64,000 nucleotides of DNA, taken from NCBI RefSeq assembly GCF_017562075.2, contig NW_024427637.1, positions 1-64,000 of the forward strand. The letters are read 5' to 3'. Below are positions 8,901 through 21,511 of the stretch, one piece after another. The notes under the pieces are model-generated. The model had not been told where the DNA came from. It ran no database searches and saw only the letters and a program-made list of their open reading frames with translations. This DNA comes from Anopheles merus (Eukaryota > Arthropoda > Insecta > Diptera > Culicidae). Made by a program: the position numbers and the translations under genes. Every line of letters begins with the position of its first letter. The stretch's first letter is position 1.

Positions 8901-11900
8901 GTTTGGTTATTCAAGAAGCCTCAATGATATAAGAACGATAATGGTTGACCTTGCATTTTCGTCAAAATTTCAACCATGGCCATATGGATGGATGGGAAAG
9001 TTGGACATTCCTTCAAATGGCCATAACTTCGTAACCATGTGTCCTAGCGAGACGATTAAGACAGTTTTGGAAAGGTATTGAAGCGGTCTTCTAAAGCCGC
9101 ACATGGGTTCTACGATTAAACTCACGGGTATAGTCTTGTAAATGGGCTCTGAATGCATTTTACTCGGGAAAACCTATCAATTTTAGCATGCGTATATAGT
9201 GCACTATGACCCATTTTGAGACTTTTTCATCGCCAAGATCCTTATTATGTGTTCCAGGGCTTTGGTTTGGTTATTCAAGAAGCCTCAATGATATAAGAAC
9301 GATAATGGTTGACCTTGCATTTTCGTCAAATTTCAACCATGGCCATATGGATGGATGGGAAAGTTGGACATTCCTTCAAATGGCCATAACTTCGTAACCA
9401 TGTGTCCTAGCGAGACGATTAAGACAGTTTGGAAAGGTATTGAAGCGGTCTTCTAAAGCCGCACATGGGTTCTACGATTAAACTCACGGATAGTCTTGTA
9501 AATGGGCTCTGAATGCATTTTACTCGGGAAAACCTATCAATTTTAGCATGCGTATATAGTGCACTATGACCCATTTTGAGACTTTTTCATCGCCAAGATC
9601 CTTATTATTGTGTTCCAGGGCTTTGGTTTGGTTATTCAAGAAGCCTCAATGATATAAGAACGATAATGGTTGACCTTGCATTTTCGTCAAAATTTCAACC
9701 ATGGCCATATGGATGGATGGGAAAGTTGGACATTCCTTCAAATGGCCATAACTTCGTAACCATGTGTCCTAGCGAGACGATTAAGACAGTTTTGGAAAGG
9801 TATTGAAGCGGTCTTCTAAAGCCGCACATGGGTTCTACGATTAAACTCACGGATAGTCTTGTAAATGGGCTCTGAATGCATTTTACTCGGGAAAACCTAT
9901 CAATTTTAGCATGCGTATATAGTGCACTATGACCCATTTTGAGACTTTTCATCGCCAAGATCCTTATTATTGTGTTCCAGGGCTTTGGTTTGGTTATTCA
10001 AGAAGCCTCAATGATATAAGAACGATAATGGTTGACCTTGCATTTTCGTCAAAATTTCAACCATGGCCATATGGATGGATGGGAAAGTTGGACATTCCTT
10101 CAAATGGCCATAACTTCGTAACCATGTGTCCTAGCGAGACGATTAAGACAGTTTTGGAAAGGTATTGAAGCGGTCTTTTAAAGCCGCACATGGGTTCTAC
10201 GATTAAACTCACGGATAGTCTTGTAAATGGGCTCTGAATGCATTTTACTCGGGAAAACCTATCAATTTTAGCATGCGTATATAGTGCACTATGACCCATT
10301 TTGAGACTTTTCATCGCCAAGATCCTTATTATTGTGTTCCAGGGCTTTGGTTTGGTTATTCAAGAAGCCTCAATGATATAAGAACGATAATGGTTGACCT
10401 TGCATTTTCGTCAAAATTTCAACCATGGCCATATGGATGGATGGGAAAGTTGGACATTCCTTCAAATGGCCATAACTTCGTAACCATGTGTCCTAGCGAG
10501 ACGATTAAGACAGTTTTGGAAAGGTATTGAAGCGGTCTTCTAAAGCCGCACATGGGTTCTACGATTAAACTCACGGATAGTCTTGTAAATGGGCTCTGAA
10601 TGCATTTTACTCGGGAAAACCTATCAATTTTAGCATGCGTATATAGTGCACTATGACCCATTTTGAGACTTTTTCATCGCCAAGATCCTTATTATTGTGT
10701 TCCAGGGCTTTGGTTTGGTTATTCAAGAAGCCTCAATGATATAAGAACGATAATGGTTGACCTTGCATTTTCGTCAAAATTTCAACCATGGCCATATGGA
10801 TGGATGGGAAAGTTGGACATTCCTTCAAATGGCCATAACTTCGTAACCATGTGTCCTAGCGAGACGATTAAGACAGTTTTGGAATTGAAGCGGTCTTCTA
10901 AAGCCGCACATGGGTTCTACGATTAAACTCACGGATAGTCTTGTAAATGGGCTCTGAATGCATTTTACTCGGGAAAACCTATCAATTTTAGCATGCGTAT
11001 ATAGTGCACTATGACCCATTTTGAGACTTTTTCATCGCCAAGATCCTTATTATTGTGTTCCAGGGCTTTGGTTTGGTTATTCAAGAAGCCTCAATGATAT
11101 AAGAACGATAATGGTTGACCTTGCATTTTCGTCAAAATTTCAACCATGGCCATATGGATGGAGGGGAAAGTTGGACATTCCTTCAAATGGCCATAACTTC
11201 GTAACCATGTGTCCTAGCGAGACGATTAAGACAGTTTTGGAAAGGTATTGAAGCGGTCTTCTAAAGCCGCACATGGGTTCTACGATTAAACTCACGGATA
11301 GTCTTGTAAATGGGCTCTGAATGCATTTTACTCGGGAAAACCTATCAATTTTAGCATGCGTATATAGTGCACTATGACCCATTTTGAGACTTTTTCATCG
11401 CCAAGATCCTTATTATTGTGTTCCAGGGCTTTGGTTTGGTTATTCAAGAAGCCTCAATGATATAAGAACGATAATGGTTGACCTTGCATTTTCGTCAAAA
11501 TTTCAACCATGGCCATATGGATGGATGGGAAAGTTGGACATTCCTTCAAATGGCCATAACTTCGTAACCATGTGTCCTAGCGAGACGATTAAGACAGTTT
11601 TGGAAAGGTATTGAAGCGGTCTTCTAAAGCCGCACATGGGTTCTACGATTAAACTCACGGATAGTCTTGTAAATGGGCTCTGAATGCATTTTACTCGGGA
11701 AAACCTATCAATTTTAGCATGCGTATATAGTGCACTATGACCCATTTTGAGACTTTTTCATCGCCAAGATCCTTATTATTGTGTTCCAGGGCTTTGGTTT
11801 GGTTATTCAAGAAGCCTCAATGATATAAGAACGATAATGGTTGACCTTGCATTTTCGTCAAAATTTCAACCATGGCCATATGGATGGATGGGAAAGTTGG

Positions 11901-14900
11901 ACATTCCTTCAAATGGCCATAACTTCGTAACCATGTGTCCTAGCGAGACGATTAAGACAGTTTTGGAAAGGTATTGAAGCGGTCTTCTAAAGCCGCACAT
12001 GGGTTCTACGATTAAACTCACGGATAGTCTTGTAAATGGGCTCTGAATGCATTTTACTCGGGAAAACCTATCAATTTTAGCATGCGTATATAGTGCACTA
12101 TGACCCATTTTGAGACTTTTTCATCGCCAAGATCCTTATTATTGTTCCAGGGCTTTGGTTTGGTTATTCAAGAAGCCTCAATGATATAAGAACGATAATG
12201 GTTGACCTTGCATTTTCGTCAAAATTTCAACCATGGCCATATGGATGGATGGGAAAGTTGGACATTCCTTCAAATGGCCATAACTTCGTAACCATGTGTC
12301 CTAGCGAGACGATTAAGACAGTTTTGGAAAGGTATTGAAGCGGTCTTCTAAAGCCGCACATGGGTTCTACGATTAAACTCACGGATAGTCTTGTAAATGG
12401 GCTCTGAATGCATTTTACTCGGGAAAACCTATCAATTTTAGCATGCGTATATAGTGCACTATGACCCATTTTGAGACTTTTTCATCGCCAAGATCCTTAT
12501 TATGTGTTCCAGGGCTTTGGTTTGGTTATTCAAGAAGCCTCAATGATATAAGAACGATAATGGTTGACCTTGCATTTTCGTCAAAATTTCAACCATGGCC
12601 ATATGGATGGATGGGAAAGTTGGACATTCCTTCAAATGGCCATAACTTCGTAACCATGTGTCCTAGCGAGACGATTAAGACAGTTTTGGAAAGGTATTGA
12701 AGCGGTCTTCTAAAGCCGCACATGGGTTCTACGATTAAACTCACGGATAGTCTTGTAAATGGGCTCTGAATGCATTTTACTCGGGAAAACCTATCAATTT
12801 TAGCATGCGTATATAGTGCACTATGACCCATTTTGAGACTTTTTCATCGCCAAGATCCTTATTATTGTGTTCCAGGGCTTTGGTTTGGTTATTCAAGAAG
12901 CCTCAATGATATAAGAACGATAATGGTTGACCTTGCATTTTCGTCAAAATTTCAACCATGGCCATATGGATGGATGGGAAAGTTGGACATTCCTTCAAAT
13001 GGCCATAACTTCGTAACCATGTGTCCTAGCGAGACGATTAAGACAGTTTTGGAAAGGTATTGAAGCGGTCTTCTAAAGCCGCACATGGGTTCTACGATTA
13101 AACTCACGGATAGTCTTGTAAATGGGCTCTGAATGCATTTTACTCGGGAAAACCTATCAATTTTAGCATGCGTATATAGTGCACTATGACCCATTTTGAG
13201 ACTTTTTCATCGCCAAGATCCTTATTATTGTGTTCCAGGGCTTTGGTTTGGTTATTCAAGAAGCCTCAATGATATAAGAACGATAATGGTTGACCTTGCA
13301 TTTTCGTCAAAATTTCAACCATGGCCATATGGATGGAGGGGAAAGTTGGACATTCCTTCAAATGGCCATAACTTCGTAACCATGTGTCCTAGCGAGACGA
13401 TTAAGACAGTTTTGGAAAGGTATTGAAGCGGTCTTCTAAAGCCGCACATGGGTTCTACGATTAAACTCACGGATAGTCTTGTAAATGGGCTCTGAATGCA
13501 TTTTACTCGGGAAAAACCTATCAATTTTAGCATGCGTATATAGTGCACTATGACCCATTTTGAGACTTTTTCATCGCCAAGATCCTTATTATTGTGTTCC
13601 AGGGCTTTGGTTTGGTTATTCAAGAAGCCTCAATGATATAAGAACGATAATGGTTGACCTTGCATTTTCGTCAAAATTTCAACCATGGCCATATGGATGG
13701 AGGGGAAAGTTGGACATTCCTTCAAATGGCCATAACTTCGTAACCATGTGTCCTAGCGAGACGATTAAGACAGTTTTGGAAAGGTATTGAAGCGATCTTC
13801 TAAAGCCGCACATGGGTTCTACGATTAAACTCACGGATAGTCTTGTAAATGGGCTCTGAATGCATTTTACTCGGGAAAACCTATCAATTTTAGCATGCGT
13901 ATATAGTGCACTATGACCCATTTTGAGACTTTTTCATCGCCAAGATCCTTATTATTGTGTTCCAGGGCTTTGGTTTGGTTATTCAAGAAGCCTCAATGAT
14001 ATAAGAACGATAATGGTTGACCTTGCATTTTCGTCAAAATTTCAACCATGGCCATATGGATGGATGGGAAAGTTGGACATTCCTTCAAATGGCCATAACT
14101 TCGTAACCATGTGTCCTAGCGAGACGATTAAGACAGTTTTGGAAAGGTATTGAAGCGGTCTTCTAAAGCCGCACATGGGTTCTACGATTAAACTCACGGG
14201 TAGTCTTGTAAATGGGCTCTGAATGCATTTTACTCGGGAAAAACCTATCAATTTTAGCATGCGTATATAGTGCACTATGACCCATTTTGAGACTTTTTCA
14301 TCGCCAAGATCCTTATTATTGTGTTCCAGGGCTTTGGTTTGGTTATTCAAGAAGCCTCAATGATATAAGAACGATAATGGTTGACCTTGCATTTTCGTCA
14401 AAATTTCAACCATGGCCATATGGATGGATGGGAAAGTTGGACATTCCTTCAAATGGCCATAACTTCGTAACCATGTGTCCTAGCGAGACGATTAAGACAG
14501 TTTTGGAAAGGTATTGAAGCGGTCTTCTAAAGCCGCACATGGGTTCTACGATTAAACTCACGGATAGTCTTGTAAATGGGCTCTGAATGCATTTTACTCG
14601 GGAAAACCTATCAATTTTAGCATGCGTATATAGTGCACTATGACCATTTTGAGACTTTTTCATCGCCAAGATCCTTATTATTGTGTTCCAGGGCTTTGGT
14701 TTGGTTATTCAAGAAGCCTCAATGATATAAGAACGATAATGGTTGACCTTGCATTTTCGTCAAAATTTCAACCATGGCCATATGGATGGAGGGAAAGTTG
14801 GACATTCCTTCAAATGGCCATAACTTCGTAACCATGTGTCCTAGCGAGACGATTAAGACAGTTTTGGAAAGGTATTGAAGCGATCTTCTAAAGCCGCACA

Positions 14901-17900
14901 TGGGTTCTACGATTAAACTCACGGATAGTCTTGTAAATGGCTCTGAATGCATTTTACTCGGGAAACCTATCAATTTAGCATGCGTATATAGTGCACTATG
15001 ACCCATTTGAGACTTTTTCATCGCCAAGATCCTTATTATTGTGTTCCAGGGCTTTGGTTTGGTTATTCAAGAAGCCTCAATGATATAAGAACGATAATGG
15101 TTGACCTTGCATTTTCGTCAAAATTTCAACCATGGCCATATGGATGGAGGGGAAAGTTGGACATTCCTTCAAATGGCCATAACTTCGTAACCATGTGTCC
15201 TAGCGAGACGATTAAGACAGTTTTGGAAAGGTATTGAAGCGGTCTTCTAAAGCCGCACATGGGTTCTACGATTAAACTCACGGATAGTCTTGTAAATGGG
15301 CTCTGAATGCATTTTACTCGGGAAAACCTATCAATTTTAGCATGCGTATATAGTGCACTATGACCCATTTTGAGACTTTTTCATCGCCAAGATCCTTATT
15401 ATTGTGTTCCAGGGCTTTGGTTGGTTATTCAAGAAGCCTCAATGATATAAGAACGATAATGGTTGACCTTGCATTTTCGTCAAAATTTCAACCATGGCCA
15501 TAGGGATGGATGGGAAAGTTGGACATTCCTTCAAATGGCCATAACTTCGTAACCATGTGTCCTAGCGAGACGATTAAGACAGTTTTGGAAAGGTATTGAA
15601 GCGGTCTTCTAAAGCCGCACATGGGTTCTACGATTAAACTCACGGATAGTCTTGTAAATGGGCTCTGAATGCATTTTACTCGGGAAAACCTATCAATTTT
15701 AGCATGCGTATATAGTGCACTATGACCCATTTGAGACTTTTTCATCGCCAAGATCCTTATTATTGTGTTCCAGGGCTTTGGTTTGGTTATTCAAGAAGCC
15801 TCAATGATATAAGAACGATAATGGTTGACCTTGCATTTTCGTCAAAATTTCAACCATGGCCATATGGATGGAGGGGAAAGTTGGACATTCCTTCAAATGG
15901 CCATAACTTCGTAACCATGTGTCCTAGCGAGACGATTAAGACAGTTTTGGAAAGGTATTGAAGCGGTCTTCTAAAGCCGCACATGGGTTCTACGATTAAA
16001 CTCACGGATAGTCTTGTAAATGGGCTCTGAATGCATTTTACTCGGGAAAACCTATCAATTTTAGCATGCGTATATAGTGCACTATGACCCATTTGAGACT
16101 TTTCATCGCCAAGATCCTTATTATTGTGTTCCAGGGCTTTGGTTTGGTTATTCAAGAAGCCTCAATGATATAAGAACGATAATGGTTGACCTTGCATTTT
16201 CGTCAAAATTTCAACCATGGCCATATGGATGGAGGGGAAAGTTGGACATTCCTTCAAATGGCCATAACTTCGTAACCATGTGTCCTAGCGAGACGATTAA
16301 GACAGTTTTGGAAAGGTATTGAAGCGGTCTTCTAAAGCCGCACATGGGTTCTACGATTAAACTCACGGATAGTCTTGTAAATGGGCTCTGAATGCATTTT
16401 ACTCGGGAAAACCTATCAATTTTAGCATGCGTATATAGTGCACTATGACCCATTTTGAGACTTTTTCATCGCCAAGATCCTTATTATTGTGTTCCAGGGC
16501 TTTGGTTTGGTTATTCAAGAAGCCTCAATGATATAAGAACGATAATGGTTGACCTTGCATTTTCGTCAAAATTTCAACCATGGCCATATGGATGGAGGGG
16601 AAAGTTGGACATTCCTTCAAATGGCCATAACTTCGTAACCATGTGTCCTAGCGAGACGATTAAGACAGTTTTGGAAAGGTATTGAAGCGGTCTTCTAAAG
16701 CCGCACATGGGTTCTACGATTAAACTCACGGATAGTCTTGTAAATGGGCTCTGAATGCATTTTACTCGGGAAAACCTATCAATTTTAGCATGCGTATATA
16801 GTGCACTATGACCCATTTTGAGACTTTTCATCGCCAAGATCCTTATTATTGTGTTCCAGGGCTTTGGTTTGGTTATTCAAGAAGCCTCAATGATATAAGA
16901 ACGATAATGGTTGACCTTGCATTTTCGTCAAAATTTCAACCATGGCCATATGGATGGAGGGGAAAGTTGGACATTCCTTCAAATGGCCATAACTTCGTAA
17001 CCATGTGTCCTAGCGAGACGATTAAGACAGTTTGGAAAGGTATTGAAGCGGTCTTCTAAAGCCGCACATGGGTTCTACGATTAAACTCACGGATAGTCTT
17101 GTAAATGGGCTCTGAATGCATTTTACTCGGGAAAACCTATCAATTTTAGCATGCGTATATAGTGCACTATGACCCATTTTGAGACTTTTTCATCGCCAAG
17201 ATCCTTATTATTGTGTTCCAGGGCTTTGGTTTGGTTATTCAAGAAGCCTCAATGATATAAGAACGATAATGGTTGACCTTGCATTTCGTCAAAATTTCAA
17301 CCATGGCCATATGGATGGATGGGAAAGTTGGACATTCCTTCAAATGGCCATAACTTCGTAACCATGTGTCCTAGCGAGACGATTAAGACAGTTTGGAAAG
17401 GTATTGAAGCGGTCTTCTAAAGCCGCACATGGGTTCTACGATTAAACTCACGGATAGTCTTGTAAATGGGCTCTGAATGCATTTTACTCGGGAAAACCTA
17501 TCAATTTTAGCATGCGTATATAGTGCACTATGACCCATTTTGAGACTTTTCATCGCCAAGATCCTTATTATTGTGTTCCAGGGCTTTGGTTTGGTTATTC
17601 AAGAAGCCTCAATGATATAAGAACGATAATGGTTGACCTTGCATTTTCGTCAAAATTTCAACCATGGCCATATGGATGGAGGGGAAAAGTGGACATTCCT
17701 TCAAATGGCCATAACTTCGTAACCATGTGTCCTAGCGAGACGATTAAGACAGTTTTGGAAAGGTATTGAAGCGGTCTTCTAAAGCCGCACATGGGTTCTA
17801 CGATTAAACTCACGGGATAGTCTTGTAAATGGGCTCTGAATGCATTTTACTCGGGAAAAACCTATCAATTTTAGCATGCGTATATAGTGCACTATGACCC

Positions 17901-20900
17901 ATTTTGAGACTTTTTCATCGCCAAGATCCTTATTATTGTGTTCCAGGGCTTTGGTTTGGTTATTCAAGAAGCCTCAATGATATAAGAACGATAATGGTTG
18001 ACCTTGCATTTTCGTCAAAATTTCAACCATGGCCATATGGATGGAGGGGAAAGTTGGACATTCCTTCAAATGGCCATAACTTCGTAACCATGTGTCCTAG
18101 CGAGACGATTAAGACAGTTTTGGAAAGGTATTGAAGCGGTCTTCTAAAGCCGCACATGGGTTCTACGATTAAACTCACGGATAGTCTTGTAAATGGGCTC
18201 TGAATGCATTTACTCGGGAAACCTATCAATTTAGCATGCGTATATAGTGCACTATGACCCATTTTGAGACTTTTTCATCGCCAAGATCCTTATTATTGTG
18301 TCCAGGGCTTTGGTTTGGTTATTCAAGAAGCCTCAATGATATAAGAACGATAATGGTTGACCTTGCATTTTCGTCAAAATTTCAACCATGGCCATATGGA
18401 TGGATGGGAAAGTTGGACATTCCTTCAAATGGCCATAACTTCGTAACCATGTGTCCTAGCGAGACGATTAAGACAGTTTGGAAAGGTATTGAAGCGGTCT
18501 TCTAAAGCCGCACATGGGTTCTACGATTAAACTCACGGATAGTCTTGTAAATGGGCTCTGAATGCATTTTACTCGGGAAAACCTATCAATTTTAGCATGC
18601 GTATATAGTGCACTATGACCCATTTTGAGACTTTTTCATCGCCAAGATCCTTATTATTGTGTTCCAGGGCTTTGGTTTGGTTATTCAAGAAGCCTCAATG
18701 ATATAAGAACGATAATGGTTGACCTTGCATTTTCGTCAAAATTTCAACCATGGCCATATGGATGGAGGGGAAAGTTGGACATTCCTTCAAATGGCCATAA
18801 CTTCGTAACCATGTGTCCTAGCGAGACGATTAAGACAGTTTTGGAAAGGTATTGAAGCGGTCTTCTAAAGCCGCACATGGGTTCTACGATTAAACTCACG
18901 GATAGTCTTGTAAATGGGCTCTGAATGCATTTTACTCGGGAAAACCTATCAATTTTAGCATGCGTATATAGTGCACTATGACCCATTTTGAGACTTTTTC
19001 ATCGCCAAGATCCTTATTATTGTGTTCCAGGGCTTTGGTTTGGTTATTCAAGAAGCCTCAATGATATAAGAACGATAATGGTTGACCTTGCATTTTCGTC
19101 AAAATTTCAACCATGGCCATATGGATGGAGGGGAAAGTTGGACATTCCTTCAAATGGCCATAACTTCGTAACCATGTGTCCTAGCGAGACGATTAAGACA
19201 GTTTTGGAAAGGTATTGAAGCGGTCTTCTAAAGCCGCACATGGGTTCTACGATTAAACTCACGGATAGTCTTGTAAATGGGCTCTGAATGCATTTTACTC
19301 GGGAAAACCTATCAATTTTAGCATGCGTATATAGTGCACTATGACCCATTTTGAGACTTTTTCATCGCCAAGATCCTTATTATTGTGTTCCAGGGCTTTG
19401 GTTTGGTTATTCAAGAAGCCTCAATGATATAAGAACGATAATGGTTGACCTTGCATTTTCGTCAAAATTTCAACCATGGCCATATGGATGGATGGGAAAG
19501 TTGGACATTCCTTCAAATGGCCATAACTTCGTAACCATGTGTCCTAGCGAGACGATTAAGACAGTTTTGGAAAGGTATTGAAGCGGTCTTCTAAAGCCGC
19601 ACATGGGTTCTACGATTAAACTCACGGATAGTCTTGTAAATGGGCTCTGAATGCATTTTACTCGGGAAAACCTATCAATTTTAGCATGCGTATATAGTGC
19701 ACTATGACCCATTTTGAGACTTTTTCATCGCCAAGATCCTTATTATTGTGTTCCAGGGCTTTGGTTTGGTTATTCAAGAAGCCTCAATGATATAAGAACG
19801 ATAATGGTTGACCTTGCATTTTCGTCAAAATTTCAACCATGGCCATATGGATGGAGGGGAAAGTTGGACATTCCTTCAAATGGCCATAACTTCGTAACCA
19901 TGTGTCCTAGCGAGACGATTAAGACAGTTTTGGAAAGGTATTGAAGCGGTCTTCTAAAGCCGCACATGGGTTCTACGATTAAACTCACGGATAGTCTTGT
20001 AAATGGGCTCTGAATGCATTTTACTCGGGAAAACCTATCAATTTTAGCATGCGTATATAGTGCACTATGACCCATTTTGAGACTTTTTCATCGCCAAGAT
20101 CCTTATTATTGTGTTCCAGGGCTTTGGTTTGGTTATTCAAGAAGCCTCAATGATATAAGAACGATAATGGTTGACCTTGCATTTTCGTCAAAATTTCAAC
20201 CATGGCCATATGGATGGATGGGAAAGTTGGACATTCCTTCAAATGGCCATAACTTCGTAACCATGTGTCCTAGCGAGACGATTAAGACAGTTTTGGAAAG
20301 GTATTGAAGCGGTCTTCTAAAGCCGCACATGGGTTCTACGATTAAACTCACGGATAGTCTTGTAAATGGGCTCTGAATGCATTTTACTCGGGAAAACCTA
20401 TCAATTTAGCATGCGTATATAGTGCACTATGACCCATTTTGAGACTTTTTCATCGCCAAGATCCTTATTATTGTGTTTCCAGGGCTTTGGTTTGGTTATT
20501 CAAGAAGCCTCAATGATATAAGAACGATAATGGTTGACCTTGCATTTTCGTCAAAATTTCAACCATGGCCATATGGATGGAGGGGAAAGTTGGACATTCC
20601 TTCAAATGGCCATAACTTCGTAACCATGTGTCCTAGCGAGACGATTAAGACAGTTTTGGAAAGGTATTGAAGCGGTCTTCTAAAGCCGCACATGGGTTCT
20701 ACGATTAAACTCACGGATAGTCTTGTAAATGGGCTCTGAATGCATTTTACTCGGGAAAACCTATCAATTTTAGCATGCGTATATAGTGCACTATGACCCA
20801 TTTTGAGACTTTTTCATCGCCAAGATCCTTATTATTGTGTTCCAGGGCTTTGGTTTGGTTATTCAAGAAGCCTCAATGATATAAGAACGATAATGGTTGA

Positions 20901-21511
20901 CCTTGCATTTTCGTCAAAATTTCAACCATGGCCATATGGATGGAGGGAAAGTTGGACATTCCTTCAAATGGCCATAACTTCGTAACCATGTGTCCTAGCG
21001 AGACGATTAAGACAGTTTTGGAAAGGTATTGAAGCGGTCTTCTAAAGCCGCACATGGGTTCTACGATTAAACTCACGGATAGTCTTGTAAATGGGCTCTG
21101 AATGCATTTTACTCGGGAAAACCTATCAATTTTAGCATGCGTATATAGTGCACTATGACCCATTTTGAGACTTTTTCATCGCCAAGATCCTTATTATTGT
21201 GTTCCAGGGCTTTGGTTTGGTTATTCAAGAAGCCTCAATGATATAAGAACGATAATGGTTGACCTTGCATTTTCGTCAAAATTTCAACCATGGCCATATG
21301 GATGGAGGGGAAAGTTGGACATTCCTTCAAATGGCCATAACTTCGTAACCATGTGTCCTAGCGAGACGATTAAGACAGTTTTGGAAAGGTATTGAAGCGG
21401 TCTTCTAAAGCCGCACATGGGTTCTACGATTAAACTCACGGATAGTCTTGTAAATGGGCTCTGAATGCATTTTACTCGGGAAAACCTATCAATTTTAGCA
21501 TGCGTATATAG
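5941..21511. repeat. Variable zone of the array (monomers 1-43)
   Basis: Monomers next to the retrotransposon differ by substitutions and small indels, with lengths from 358 to 364. Two classes alternate irregularly: T or G at unit position 159 (GGATGGATGGG against GGATGGAGGGG). The G class is monomers 1, 2, 8, 15, 21, 22, 25, 26, 28-31, 33, 34, 36, 37, 39 and 41-43. Indels are mostly one base in T, A or G runs and cluster in some copies: 14634-14991 lacks five bases and 17888-18247 lacks three. Shared rare variants include a 5-bp deletion in monomers 5 and 14. Variants thin out toward 21500. Confidence 0.93.
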
